Assembly (NCBI GenBank): GCA_035569495.1
Contig: DATMMX010000057.1
Location: 84,538 to 148,537 of the forward strand
Reading direction: 5' to 3'
Length of the DNA stretch: 64,000 nt
Source: DASRDZ01 sp035569495
GTDB lineage: Bacteria > Chloroflexota > Dormibacteria > Aeolococcales > Aeolococcaceae
Every line of letters begins with the position of its first letter. Position 1 is the stretch's first letter. The position numbers and the translations under genes are program-made. The notes under the pieces were generated by a model. It was not told the origin of the DNA and did not search any database. It saw only the letters and a list, made by a program, of their open reading frames with translations. Shown here in pieces: positions 17,601-25,631 of the stretch.

Positions 17601-17698
17601 GCGCCATACACCGCCGGCCGCAGGAACGCGTCGAGCAGCCGCCGGGCCCGGGCCCGGGTCAGCTCGGGGTTGGCGTGCACGGCCCGGCAGGATGACAC
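14648..17698 (-). CDS. Glycoside hydrolase family 38 alpha-mannosidase
   Basis: About 1016 residues, normal for bacterial GH38. The N-terminal beta domain (about 1-255) precedes the catalytic domain, which opens with VAQGHAHIDTAWLWPLRES (metal ligands His264 and Asp266) and carries the nucleophile in GWLPDTFGFPATLPQIL (Asp376). Later metal/substrate segments include LHQFHDILPGSSIHWVYQD. The C-terminal half is beta-sandwich. It removes alpha-linked mannose from oligosaccharides by a retaining, Zn-dependent mechanism. There is no signal peptide, so it is cytosolic. GTG at 17698 or 17680 are both possible starts; the open frame continues further upstream only as antisense of other genes. The CBS gene precedes it on the same strand. 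Confidence 0.93.
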   Translation of the reverse strand: MSSCRAVHANPELTRARARRLLDAFLRPAVYGAAVGLGVEALHVHGAPIGVAQARAGRFEPFAVGDRWGAPWDTTWLRLRGSVPAEWAGAEVVARIGLGFAGQTGFGAEALLWRGDTAVQGISPDHSEVLVARPARGGEAVDLLVEAAANPDIDQRAATWPLLMPDPGGAPILELRRAELCVARRDVEALCIDMELVLDLASHLEPERARTGVLVEALRRACMLVDPEALTPANVAAAQAPLHDALSNAGAPRRFRVVAQGHAHIDTAWLWPLRESRRKCARSFSTVLSLMDEDPDLRFAASQMVQYAWMRDDHPELFARIRQRVAEGRWEVVGGMWVEADCNVASAESLVRQVLHGVRFAEEELGVRPRVGWLPDTFGFPATLPQILAQSGFDSFMTQKLWWNDTDTFPHSTFWWEGGDGSRVLTHMPPVATYNGVVSAEEVLRSETSFHDSGVSSSSLYLFGLGDGGGGPTREMLLRARRLGDVDGLPQLEQGTSGDFFARVAAEDGERLATWRGELYLERHRGVFTTQARIKRDNRQAERLLREAETWSALRPDGIGEYPAAALDEAWKLTLLHQFHDILPGSSIHWVYQDAARDHARVHRIAEDAIDTAVQAIAARVDTTGMARPVVVFNAASASRAEMVEIDGNLHAVEVPAIGYAAIDAAARHAHADRVAVGGNSMENGLLRITWDGDGLLTSIHDKQAAREVIADGARANLLQVFRDHPTDYDAWEVDADDLRTPTDITACDRIEVIERGPARAAVRVTRSHGASTYTQTIALHAGSRRVDFHTRVDWQESHRLLKVAFPVAVRAEEARYDTGFGSVARPTHENTTWDAARFEVPAHRWADLSQADHGVALLNRDKHGHDVRGNTMRLTLLRAPTAPDPQADRGVHDIEYALLPHRGDAAAAQVACHAEAYDIPLRAVPTTAHQGDLPATGTLLDLHVDGQVLVTAVKKSERGEALVVRVCEVAGGGARIVANRPAALCDLLENPHTPLDGATTLGPHQLATLRFEPAS

Positions 17699-17733
17699 AC
17701 GGGCGGCGCGCCCCGAGGGCTCAGCCCGAGGGC

Positions 17734-18126
17734 TCAGCCCGCGGGCAGCTTCCCGACCATCCCCGCCCGCACCACGTCGCGCATCGAGAGGATGCCGGCG
17801 AGCTTGCCGGCGTCGTCGACCACGACCAGGTGACGGAAGCCGCGGCGGACCATCTCCTCGGCGGCGGCGTCGAGGTCCCAGGAGACCGTGGCGGTTTGCG
17901 CCTCGAAGGTCATGACGTCGGCGACCGAGATGGTCTCGGGGTCGGCGCCCCGGGCCACCGCGCGCAGCACGTCGCGCTCGGTGACGATGCCCGGACCGGG
18001 CATGTGCTCCTCGTGCACCACGGCCGCGCCGACGTTGCGCTCGGCCATCAGGCGGCAGGCGTCGCGGAGGCTGTGGCCGGACGCGACCAGCAGCACCTCC
18101 CTGGACATGGCATCGGCGACACGCAT
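17734..18126 (-). CDS. CBS-domain pair protein
   Basis: 130 residues consisting of two CBS motifs: VADAMSREVLLVASGHSL to VTERDVLRAVA (about 3-57) and SVADVMTFEAQTATVSWDL to ILSMRDVVRAG (about 66-124). Such Bateman modules bind adenosine nucleotides and act as small energy or stress sensors. The ATG at 18126 is firmly set by AGGAGGG 8-14 bases upstream. It is 35 bases ahead of the mannosidase gene on the same strand and divergent from the F420-type reductase. The protein has no fused effector, so its partner is unknown. Confidence 0.9.
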   Translation of the reverse strand: MRVADAMSREVLLVASGHSLRDACRLMAERNVGAAVVHEEHMPGPGIVTERDVLRAVARGADPETISVADVMTFEAQTATVSWDLDAAAEEMVRRGFRHLVVVDDAGKLAGILSMRDVVRAGMVGKLPAG

Positions 18127-18238
18127 GCGGCGGACCCTCCTTGCCCGGAGCCTGGCCCGGACTGTGGGTCCGAGCGTACGTCGGTGCGCCTCCCGCGGCA
18201 AGCTCCGCGCGCGGGTGCGCCGCGCGACAATCCTTCCC

Positions 18239-18685
18239 ATGGGCACCTTCCACCACCCGCCGGGCTGGTTCACCGCGCACGTCTTCAATCCCGTCGTCGC
18301 CGCGCTCACCCGCGCCGGTGTGAGCCTCTACGGCTCGCGCGTCCTGGCTGTGCGCGGCCGCAAGAGCGGCGAGTGGCGCACCACCCCGGTCAACCTGCTG
18401 CTCGACCACGGCAACCGCTACCTGGTCGCGCCGCGGGGCACCACGCAGTGGGTGCGCAACCTGGCCGCCGCCGGCGAGGCGGAGCTGCGCGTCGGCCGCC
18501 GGGTCGAGCGCTTCACCGCGGTCGAGGTCCCCGAGGACGAGCGGCCGGAGATCCTGCGCGCCTACCTGCGCCGCTGGAAGTTCGAGACCGGCCAGTTCTT
18601 CGGCGGCGTCGGCCCCGACGCGCCCGTCGAGGAGCTGCGCCGCATCGCGCCCGAGCATCCCGTCTTCCGCATCACCCCCGCCTGA
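18239..18685 (+). CDS. Deazaflavin (F420)-dependent nitroreductase/quinone reductase family protein
   Basis: 148 residues, the usual size of DDN-type split-barrel proteins. Family features are VRGRKSGEWRTTPVNLLLDHG (residues 38-58) with the RKSG-R phosphate contact, YLVAPRGTTQWVRNLAAAGE, and the C-terminal PVFRI ending. Members reduce quinones or nitro compounds with reduced F420, often at the membrane. The ATG at 18239 is 112 bases from the divergent CBS gene. No F420 biosynthesis gene is in the window, so cofactor use is inferred from the family only. Confidence 0.85.
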   Translation: MGTFHHPPGWFTAHVFNPVVAALTRAGVSLYGSRVLAVRGRKSGEWRTTPVNLLLDHGNRYLVAPRGTTQWVRNLAAAGEAELRVGRRVERFTAVEVPEDERPEILRAYLRRWKFETGQFFGGVGPDAPVEELRRIAPEHPVFRITPA

Positions 18686-18891
18686 ACCCCTCGTATGATC
18701 CATGGCCAATGGCCCCCTCGGTGACCGCCGCGGTGCGTGACCTGGTCGGCGCGCTCGGAGCGTCCGGATGAGCGATCCGGTGGGCGGGTGGGGCAAGATG
18801 TTCGTGGTTCCCCGCGTCACCATAGTGAAAGACAGCCGCCCTACCGTCAGGGGCGTCTCCCCCATGTACATCCCGCCCACGGAGTGAGTTG
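18686..18891. other. Intergenic region before the sulfoquinovose synthase gene
   Basis: About 200 bases with no convincing gene. A 20-codon ORF (18709-18771) is present but has no ribosome site. The last 15 bases carry GGAGTGA, the ribosome site for the next gene. No clear -35/-10 pair was found. Confidence 0.4.
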
Positions 18892-20148
18892 ATGCTCGTC
18901 TGCGTACTCGGAGCCGACGGCTACCTCGGATGGCCCACCGCGCTCCACCTCTCGGCCCGTGGGCACGACGTGGTGGCTGTGGACAGCCTGGTGCGTCGCC
19001 GCTGGGACCGGCAGCTCAGCACCCCCAACCTGGTCCCGCTCAGCAGCATGGACAGCCGCGTCAAGCGCTGGAAGGCGGAGAGCGGCCGGACGATCGACTG
19101 GGTCAAGGTCGACCTCTGCGACAACCGGGCGCTGCGCGAGCTGATCGAGCGCTACCAGCCGGACGCGGTGGTGCACTTCGCCGAGCAGCGCAGCGCCCCG
19201 TTCTCGATGATCAGCGCCGAGCGCGCCGTCGAGACCCAGACCAACAACGTGGTGGGCACGCTCAACCTGCTCTTCGCCATGCGTGACCTGATCCCCGACG
19301 CCCATCTGGTCAAGCTGGGCACGATGGGAGAGTACGGGACGCCCAACATCGACATCGAGGAGGGCTGGCTGGAGGTCGAGCACAACGGCCGCCACGACCG
19401 GGTCCTCTTCCCCAAGCTGCCGGGCTCCTTCTATCACCTCTCCAAGGTGCACGACTCGCACAACATCGAGTTCACCTGCCGGGTCTGGGGCATGCGCGCC
19501 ACCGACCTCAACCAGGGCGTGGTCTACGGCATGAGCACGCCCGAGACCGACCTGCATCCCCAGCTGCAGACGCGCTTCGACTATGACCACATCTGGGGCA
19601 CGGCGCTCAACCGCTTCTGCGTCCAGGCCGCCATCGACCACCCCGTCACCGTGTACGGCAAGGGTGGCCAGACCCGCGGCTTCCTCGACATCCGCGACAC
19701 CGTGCGCTGCATCGAGCTGGCGGTGACCAACCCCGCCGAGCGCGGCGAATTCCGCGTCTTCAACCAGTTCACCGAGCAGTTCAGCGTCCAGCAGCTCGCC
19801 GAGAAGGTCGAGCACGCCCGCGCCGAGCACGGCCTGGCGACGCGCATCGAGCACGCCCCCAACCCGCGCGTCGAGAAGGACGACCACTACTACAACGCCA
19901 AGCACCAGCGCCTGCTCGACCTCGGCCTGGAGCCGCACTACCTGCAGGACACCCTGATCGACGACGTGATCGCCCGCGTCGAGAAGCTGCGCAGCCGGGT
20001 CAGGCCCGAGCTGGTCGGCGCCTCCTCGGTCGACTGGCGCGGCAGCCACGAGCGGCGCCGCCAGGTCTCGGTGGCCGGCCGGGCGACCGCGGCGTCCAGC
20101 GCCCTGGTCGGCGCGGCGGGAGGCAGGCGCACCGTCGCCGCGCGCTGA
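18892..20148 (+). CDS. sqdB: UDP-sulfoquinovose synthase (SQD1/SqdB family)
   Basis: 418 residues. Converts UDP-glucose and sulfite to UDP-sulfoquinovose, the head-group donor for the sulfolipid SQDG. The extended SDR fold opens with LVCVLGADGYLGWPTALHL. The SQD1 catalytic trio is in place with near-identical numbering to the plant enzyme: Thr144 in KLGTMGEYGTPN, Tyr181 and Lys185 in YHLSKVHDS. WDRQLSTPNLVPL, HFAEQRSAPFSM and DLNQGVVYGM are also typical. The C-terminal 45 residues are an Arg/Ala-rich extension with no homology that I recognise. GGAGTGA precedes the ATG at 18892 by 5-11 bases. A membrane GT-C-like gene follows at once, but no SqdX/SqdD glycosyltransferase is recognised here. 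Confidence 0.92.
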   Translation: MLVCVLGADGYLGWPTALHLSARGHDVVAVDSLVRRRWDRQLSTPNLVPLSSMDSRVKRWKAESGRTIDWVKVDLCDNRALRELIERYQPDAVVHFAEQRSAPFSMISAERAVETQTNNVVGTLNLLFAMRDLIPDAHLVKLGTMGEYGTPNIDIEEGWLEVEHNGRHDRVLFPKLPGSFYHLSKVHDSHNIEFTCRVWGMRATDLNQGVVYGMSTPETDLHPQLQTRFDYDHIWGTALNRFCVQAAIDHPVTVYGKGGQTRGFLDIRDTVRCIELAVTNPAERGEFRVFNQFTEQFSVQQLAEKVEHARAEHGLATRIEHAPNPRVEKDDHYYNAKHQRLLDLGLEPHYLQDTLIDDVIARVEKLRSRVRPELVGASSVDWRGSHERRRQVSVAGRATAASSALVGAAGGRRTVAAR

Positions 20149-21892
20149 CGGCCGGCGGACCGCCGCGGCGGCCGCGCTGCTCCTCTACGCAGGCCTGGCT
20201 GTCCTCTTCCTCCACGACGTCTGGTTCAGCTCTCCGCCCGCGCTGGCCGGCGGCGGCGGCGACGCCCAGCAGTCGGTCTGGTTCCTGACCTGGACGCCCT
20301 GGGCGATTTCCCACGGCGTCAGCCCCTTCCTGACCACCCACCTCAACGCGCCCATCGGGGTCAACCTGATGTGGGACGCGCTGGCGCCGCTGCTCGGCGT
20401 GGTGCTGTGGCCGGTAACCGCCCTGTTCGGCGCGGTCGCCTCGTACGACCTGCTGGTCACCGCCGACCTGGCCCTCTCCGCGTGGTGCGCCTTCCTGCTG
20501 CTGCGCCGCCAAGTCCGCCCGGCGGCGGCGGTGGTCGGCGGCGCCTTCTACGGCTTCTCCCCGTTCCTGCTCAGCCAGGCGCCCAGCCACGCCAAGGTGG
20601 CCTTCGCCGTCTTCCCGCCGCTGCTGCTGCTCCTCCTCGACCGGCTGCTGGTGGGCCACGACCTGGCCCCGCGCCGGGCCGGGCTGCTGCTCGGGCTGCT
20701 GGTGGCGGCGCAGCTCCTGGTCTTCGAGGAGGGCGTGGCGCTCGGCCTGGTGGCGGGGGTGGTGGTGCTCGGCGTGCTGGCGGCGCGCGCGGGGCGGGCG
20801 CGCGCTCGCGAGGAGCTGCCCCGGCTGCTCCGCGCGCTGGGCTGGGCCGTGCTGCCGGTGCTGGTGGTCGCCGCAGTGCCGCTCGGCTTCCAGCTCTTCG
20901 GCGCCAACCGGGTGCCCGCCACGGTGCCCGGCGGGTCGGTGTACGTCACCGACGTCGCCAACCTGGTGGTGCCGACCCCGACCCAGGTGGTCGCGCCGCC
21001 CGCGGCCCAGCAGCTCACCGAGCGCTTCTCGGGCAACACCGTGGAGAACGCCTCCTACCTCGGCGTGCCGCTGCTGCTCCTGGCCGTGGCGGTGGCCTGG
21101 CGAGGACGGCGCCGGCCACTGGTGGCGGTGGCCTCCTGGTGCGGCGCGCTGATCGCCCTCCTCTCGCTGGGCCCGCAGCTCCACATCGGCGGGCACGTCT
21201 CCCGGCTCCCCCTGCCCTGGCGGGCGTTCCAGGCGCTGCCCGTGATCGGCGACCTGCTGCCCAGCCGGCTCTGGGTCTACGTCGACCTGGCCGTGGCGGT
21301 GCTGCTGGCGGTGTTCGTCGAGGATCTGCTGCGTGCGGCCGCCCGGCCGCTGGTGCGCTGGGCGGGGGCGGCGGCGACGGCGCTGGTCGGCGTCAGCCTG
21401 CTGCCCCATGCCGCAGCGGCGTCGGTGGTGGAGGTGCCGCCGCTGTTCGACGCGCCTCTGGCCGGCGTGGCCGCGGGGACGACGGTGCTGGTGGCGCCGT
21501 ATTCGCACGACGGCTTCAGCGTGGAGGCGATGGTCTGGCAGGCCGCGGCGCAGATGTCCTTCCGCATGCCCGAGGGCTACTTCGTCGGCGTCGGCGCCGA
21601 CGGCCGGCGCAGCGACGGCCCGCCGCCCACCACCACCAGCACGGTGATGAGCGACATCGCCGCAGGTGGCGGGCTCGCCTCGGTGGGCGTGGACGGCGGC
21701 ATCCTCGCCGACCTGCGGCGCTGGAGGGTCGGCGAGGTGCTGGTCGGCCCGATGCCGCACCAGGCCGACATGGTGCGGCTGTTCACCCGCGTCCTGGCCG
21801 CGCCGCCGCAGCGCACCGGGGGCGTCTACGTGTGGACCACTCCGTCAGCAGTGGCGTCATCGAGTGGAAAGGTGGCGGCGCTAGGGTCGTGA
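20147..21892 (+). CDS. Polytopic GT-C/YfhO-like membrane protein with no canonical start codon
   Basis: Large membrane protein with about 10-11 hydrophobic segments. The pattern GGGGDAQQSVWFLTW, SHGVSPFLTTHLNAPIGVNL and YGFSPFLLSQAPSH is typical of bacterial GT-C-type glycosyltransferases and YfhO-like proteins that use lipid-linked sugars at the outer face of the membrane. This conserved N-terminal part lies before the first ATG in frame (20369); between the previous gene's stop and that ATG there is no ATG, GTG or TTG, so the true start is either a rare codon (CTG at 20177 is placed well, right before the first helix) or the start has been lost. Directly after sqdB, so a role in glycolipid assembly is possible but unproven. 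Confidence 0.7.
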   Translation, partial: DGRRTAAAAALLLYAGLAVLFLHDVWFSSPPALAGGGGDAQQSVWFLTWTPWAISHGVSPFLTTHLNAPIGVNLMWDALAPLLGVVLWPVTALFGAVASYDLLVTADLALSAWCAFLLLRRQVRPAAAVVGGAFYGFSPFLLSQAPSHAKVAFAVFPPLLLLLLDRLLVGHDLAPRRAGLLLGLLVAAQLLVFEEGVALGLVAGVVVLGVLAARAGRARAREELPRLLRALGWAVLPVLVVAAVPLGFQLFGANRVPATVPGGSVYVTDVANLVVPTPTQVVAPPAAQQLTERFSGNTVENASYLGVPLLLLAVAVAWRGRRRPLVAVASWCGALIALLSLGPQLHIGGHVSRLPLPWRAFQALPVIGDLLPSRLWVYVDLAVAVLLAVFVEDLLRAAARPLVRWAGAAATALVGVSLLPHAAAASVVEVPPLFDAPLAGVAAGTTVLVAPYSHDGFSVEAMVWQAAAQMSFRMPEGYFVGVGADGRRSDGPPPTTTSTVMSDIAAGGGLASVGVDGGILADLRRWRVGEVLVGPMPHQADMVRLFTRVLAAPPQRTGGVYVWTTPSAVASSSGKVAALGS

Positions 21893-21893
21893 C

Positions 21894-22061
21894 ATGTCCG
21901 GTCGAGCCCTCCCCGTCACCGCGCTGCTGGACAGCGACGCGCTGGCCATGTTCAGCCTCTTCGGGCTGACCTGGGCGATTCCCGCGGCGGCTGTGCACCT
22001 CAGCCACGCGCTCGGCGGCGTGCTCCGGCGGCGCGCCCAGCACGCCGCTCCGGCCGCCTGA
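21894..22061 (+). CDS. Possible small membrane protein
   Basis: A 55-codon frame starting with ATG at 21894, one base after the stop of the preceding membrane gene. It encodes one hydrophobic segment (AMFSLFGLTWAIPAAAVHL) and a basic C-terminal tail RRRAQH. Codon third positions are GC-rich like the neighbours. There is no strong ribosome site and no recognised family, so it may be a coupled small membrane protein or chance. Confidence 0.4.
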   Translation: MSGRALPVTALLDSDALAMFSLFGLTWAIPAAAVHLSHALGGVLRRRAQHAAPAA

Positions 22062-22117
22062 CAGCGGCGGGGGGTCGTCATCCACTTGCAAGGCGACGCT
22101 GCGAGGATGCGCCGGCC

Positions 22118-23692
22118 ATGACACGACTGCTCCGCCGTCGCTACGTGATCCCCGCCGCGCTCGTCGTGGCCCTGCTCGCCACCGGTGGCCTGGTCTACGC
22201 CCGCCAGGGCGCGGCCGCCACCCAGTACCGCACCGCCGCGGCCACCATGGGGACGGTGACCCAGACGATTGCGCTCTCGGGCAACCTCACCCCGACCGGC
22301 ACCACCGGGCTCGACTTCGGCGGCGCCGGCAAGGTCACCGCGGTCAACGTGCAGCCCGGCCAGACGGTCACCGCCGGCCAGGTTCTGGCCACTCTCGACA
22401 CAAGCTCGATGCAGGCCACCCTGCAGCAGGCCCAGGCCACGCTGGCCTCGGCGCAGGCCAAGCTGGCCCAGGACCAGGCGGGCGCCACCGCCTCCCAGGT
22501 CGCCGCGGCGCAGTCCGCGGTCAACTCGGCGCAGGTCTCGTACAACAACGCCCAGGTCAGCCTCGGCGACACCGTCGCCGTCAACAACCAGTCGATCGCC
22601 CAGGCGCAGACCAACGTGAGCTCGGCGCAGAACACGGTCAACGCCGACAACAACGTGCTCAGCGCCGACCAGGCCAAGCAGCAGTCCGACTGCGGCACGA
22701 ACTCGTCGAGCGCCGCCTGCCAGACCGACAACCAGAAGGTCGCCTCCGACCAGCAGACCCTGGCCAAGGACCAGAGCGCGCTCGACGGCGCGACCAGCTC
22801 GCTGGCGGCGACCCAGGTCAAGGCGCAGCAGTCCGACGACCAGGCGCAGTCACAGGTGGCCAGCGCCCGGGTGCAGCTGCAGAACGCGCAGTCCTCGCTC
22901 AACACGCTGTCGTCGAGCATCACCCCGCAGCAGATCCAGATGGACCAGGCGTCGGTGAGCATCGACCAGGTCGCCGCCGACACCGCGCAGCGCGCCCTCG
23001 ACGGCGCGACGCTGGTGGCACCGGCCGCCGGCCTGGTCGGCGAGGTCAACGTCACCGCCGGCCAGTCGGTGGGCAGCAGCGGCAACGCCAGCGCGTCGTC
23101 GGCGGCGAGCAGCTCGTCGTCGAGCACCAGCCACGCCATCTTGCTGCTGACCCCCGGCGCGTTCTCGGTCAGCGGCACGGTGACCGACGCGCAGGTCGGC
23201 GAGATCGCCGTCGGCCAGCGCGCCCGGGTGCTGCCCGCGGGCTCCACCCAGGCGGTGACCGGCAAGGTGACCGCGATCTCCCCGGAGGCCACGGTGACCT
23301 CGGGCGTGGCCACCTTCTCGGTGACGGTGACCCTGGACGGCTCGCAGCCCGCGCTGCACGCGGGCTCGTCGGCCTCGATCAGCGTGATCGTCAACCAGGT
23401 GGTGCAGGTGCTCACCGTGCCCACCAGCGCGGTGCGCGGCGGCGGCTCGGTGCAGATCCTGGTCAACGGCGTGCCCCAGACCCAGGCGGTCACCGTGGGC
23501 GCGTCGGACGCGCTGCGCACCCAGATCCTCTCCGGCCTCAGCGACGGCCAGCAGGTGGTGATCGCCACCGTGACCAGCACCGTGCCCACCACCAACGCGG
23601 CGGGCGGCGGCGGCGGGCTGCTGGGCGGCGGCGCGGTGCGCGGTGCCGGCGGCGGTGGCGCGGGTGGCGCCGGCCGGGGCGGCGGTGGCTGA
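22118..23692 (+). CDS. MacA/HlyD-type membrane fusion (periplasmic adaptor-like) protein
   Basis: 524 residues. An N-terminal membrane anchor (about 10-28) is followed by a split lipoyl-like domain (GGAGKVTAVNVQPGQTV near 68-84), a long Ala/Gln-rich coiled coil (about 95-280), the second lipoyl half (ATLVAPAAGLVGEVNVTAG) and beta-barrel/membrane-proximal domains. The C-terminus is a Gly-only-like tail (about 495-524). It should link the MacB-like ABC transporter encoded next to the cell envelope for export of a drug, peptide or glycolipid. First gene of the operon 22118-28400; the ATPase gene starts 7 bases after its stop. Confidence 0.88.
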   Translation: MTRLLRRRYVIPAALVVALLATGGLVYARQGAAATQYRTAAATMGTVTQTIALSGNLTPTGTTGLDFGGAGKVTAVNVQPGQTVTAGQVLATLDTSSMQATLQQAQATLASAQAKLAQDQAGATASQVAAAQSAVNSAQVSYNNAQVSLGDTVAVNNQSIAQAQTNVSSAQNTVNADNNVLSADQAKQQSDCGTNSSSAACQTDNQKVASDQQTLAKDQSALDGATSSLAATQVKAQQSDDQAQSQVASARVQLQNAQSSLNTLSSSITPQQIQMDQASVSIDQVAADTAQRALDGATLVAPAAGLVGEVNVTAGQSVGSSGNASASSAASSSSSSTSHAILLLTPGAFSVSGTVTDAQVGEIAVGQRARVLPAGSTQAVTGKVTAISPEATVTSGVATFSVTVTLDGSQPALHAGSSASISVIVNQVVQVLTVPTSAVRGGGSVQILVNGVPQTQAVTVGASDALRTQILSGLSDGQQVVIATVTSTVPTTNAAGGGGGLLGGGAVRGAGGGGAGGAGRGGGG

Positions 23693-23699
23693 GCCCCGC

Positions 23700-24395
23700 A
23701 TGGAGACGATGCCCGGCGGCGAGGTGCTCCGCCTGGAGAGCGTCTCCAAGCTCTACGGGAGCGGCGACGCGGCGGTGCTGGCCCTCGACGGCGTGTCGCT
23801 CGACGTGCAACCCGGCGAGTTCGTCGCCGTCATGGGCCCCTCCGGCTCGGGCAAGTCGACGCTGATGAACATCCTCGGCTGCCTCGACGTGCCCACGCAG
23901 GGCCGCTACCTGTTCGGCGGCGAGGACGTGTCGACGATGAGCGAGCGCGAGCTGGCCCACGTGCGCAACCGGCGCATCGGCTTCGTCTTCCAGCAGTTCC
24001 ACCTGCTCCACTCGATGACGGCGTGGCGCAACGTCGAGCTGCCCCTGCTCTACCGCAACGCCCGCGACCGCCGCGAGTCGGCGATGCGCGCGCTGGAGCA
24101 GGTGGGCCTGTCGAACCGCGTCAACCACCGGCCCAACCAGCTCTCCGGCGGCCAGCAGCAGCGCGTCGCCATCGCCCGCGCTCTGGTCACCAACCCCGAC
24201 CTCATCCTCGCCGACGAGCCCACCGGCAACCTCGACTCGGCGTCGAGCCGCGACGTGCTCGCCCTGCTGCGAGAGATCAACGCCGCGGGCCGGACCATCG
24301 TGATGATCACCCACGAGCACGACGTCGCCGCGGTGGCGCGCCGCGTCCTGGAGATGAGCGACGGCCACATGCGCGAGGGGGCGCTGGTCACGTGA
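23700..24395 (+). CDS. MacB/LolD-type ABC transporter ATP-binding protein
   Basis: 231 residues with a full nucleotide-binding domain: Walker A GPSGSGKST (46-54), Q-loop in FVFQQFHLL, signature LSGGQQQRVAIARAL, Walker B LILADEPTGNLDS and H-loop MITHEHD. The class is that of MacB/LolD/FtsE partners of FtsX-like permeases. The ATG at 23700 follows the adaptor stop by 7 bases; a GTG at 23685 overlapping that stop is an alternative. Its stop overlaps the permease start (GTGA), so ATPase and permease are translationally coupled. Confidence 0.95.
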   Translation: METMPGGEVLRLESVSKLYGSGDAAVLALDGVSLDVQPGEFVAVMGPSGSGKSTLMNILGCLDVPTQGRYLFGGEDVSTMSERELAHVRNRRIGFVFQQFHLLHSMTAWRNVELPLLYRNARDRRESAMRALEQVGLSNRVNHRPNQLSGGQQQRVAIARALVTNPDLILADEPTGNLDSASSRDVLALLREINAAGRTIVMITHEHDVAAVARRVLEMSDGHMREGALVT

Positions 24396-25609
24396 GCCTG
24401 ATGCGCACCCTGGAGACCGGCCTGCGCGGCATCCTCGGCCACCGCCTGCGCTCGGTGCTGACCACGCTGGGCATCCTCTTCGGCGTCGCCGCGGTGATCT
24501 GCACGGTGGGCATCGGCACGGCGTCGTCGGACTCGGTGAACGCGCGCATCGCCTCGCTGGGCACCAACCTGCTGACCATCACGCCGGGGAGCAGCCGCAC
24601 CGGCGGCGTCTTCGGCGGCGCGGGCTCGGCGTCGACGCTGACCATGAGCGACGCCACCGGCCTGGCCAGCAAGGACAACGCGCCCGACGTCGCCGCGGTG
24701 GCGCCGGTGGTGCAGAAGAGCGAGCCGATGGTGAGCACGGCATCCAACTGGACGGCCACCGTGCAGGGCAGCAGCACCGGCTGGCTCACCGCCAACGCGC
24801 GCAGCGTCGCCTCCGGCGAGTTCTTCACCAGCAGCGACGTCAACACGCACGCGCTGAAGATCGTGCTGGGCAGCACCACGGCGAGCAACCTCGGCGTGGG
24901 CATCGGCGACACCATCACCGTCAACCGCATCCCCTTCACCGTCATCGGCATCCTCAACACCGTCGGCGGCCAGGGCTTCCAGAACCAGGACGACCTGGCG
25001 GTGGTGCCGATCACCGCGGCCCACGACGTTCTGGTCGGTGGTGACCCGAACTCGGTGCAGCGCATCCTGTTCAGCGCCACCAGCGGCGACACCGTGGGCA
25101 GCGCCTACCAGGAGGCCGACCAGCTCCTGCTCAACACCCACGGCGCCGCCACCAGCGGCACCGCCGACTTCACCATCCAGGCGCAGAGCTCGTTCCTCTC
25201 GACCGCGCAGTCGGTGACCACCACGCTGACCATCCTGCTGGCCAGCGTGGCGGCGATCTCGCTGCTGGTGGGCGGCATCGGGGTGATGAACATCATGCTG
25301 GTGTCGGTCACCGAGCGGACCAACGAGATCGGGCTGCGCAAGGCGCTGGGCGCCACGCCCACCGACCTGCTCCGCCAGTTCCTGGTCGAGGCCTCGACGC
25401 TGAGCGTGGTCGGCGGGCTGCTCGGCGTCGGCGCGGGACTGCTCGCGGGAGTGCTCATCCCCCACTTCACCACCATCGGCGTGACCATCACGCCCAGCCC
25501 CGTGCTCATCGCCGTCGTCGTTGCGGCCGGAGTTGGCCTGATCTTCGGCGTCTACCCGGCGGCGCGCGCCGCCCGCCTTGCCCCCATCGAGGCACTGCGC
25601 GCGCAGTGA
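24392..25609 (+). CDS. MacB/FtsX-type ABC transporter permease
   Basis: 405 residues, normal for this permease class. One transmembrane segment near the N-terminus (LTTLGILFGVAAVICTVGIG), a large extracytoplasmic domain (about 45-265), then three closely spaced helices at the C-terminus including LLVGGIGVMNIMLVSVTERTNEIGLRKALGA, which is the FtsX hallmark (quoted in part: GGIGVMNIMLVSVTERT). It starts with GTG overlapping the ATPase stop by 4 bases. Together with the adaptor it forms a tripartite MacAB-like exporter, though an outer-membrane partner gene is absent here. Confidence 0.94.
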   Translation: MSLMRTLETGLRGILGHRLRSVLTTLGILFGVAAVICTVGIGTASSDSVNARIASLGTNLLTITPGSSRTGGVFGGAGSASTLTMSDATGLASKDNAPDVAAVAPVVQKSEPMVSTASNWTATVQGSSTGWLTANARSVASGEFFTSSDVNTHALKIVLGSTTASNLGVGIGDTITVNRIPFTVIGILNTVGGQGFQNQDDLAVVPITAAHDVLVGGDPNSVQRILFSATSGDTVGSAYQEADQLLLNTHGAATSGTADFTIQAQSSFLSTAQSVTTTLTILLASVAAISLLVGGIGVMNIMLVSVTERTNEIGLRKALGATPTDLLRQFLVEASTLSVVGGLLGVGAGLLAGVLIPHFTTIGVTITPSPVLIAVVVAAGVGLIFGVYPAARAARLAPIEALRAQ

Positions 25610-25631
25610 CCCCAGGACCCAGAGGACCACA

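Noticed and set aside
18709..18771. 20-codon frame in the gap before sqdB.
   Set aside because: Too short, with no ribosome site; nothing supports translation.
14648..18880. Reading the mannosidase frame as a 1410-codon protein.
   Set aside because: The part upstream of 17698 is antisense to, or overlaps, the CBS and F420-type reductase genes and has no domain; the GH38 protein has normal length from 17698.
20145..20147. CTG overlapping the sqdB stop (CTGA) as the start of the membrane gene, by analogy with the binding-protein gene.
   Set aside because: That CTG is not in the frame of the membrane protein, so the analogy fails here.
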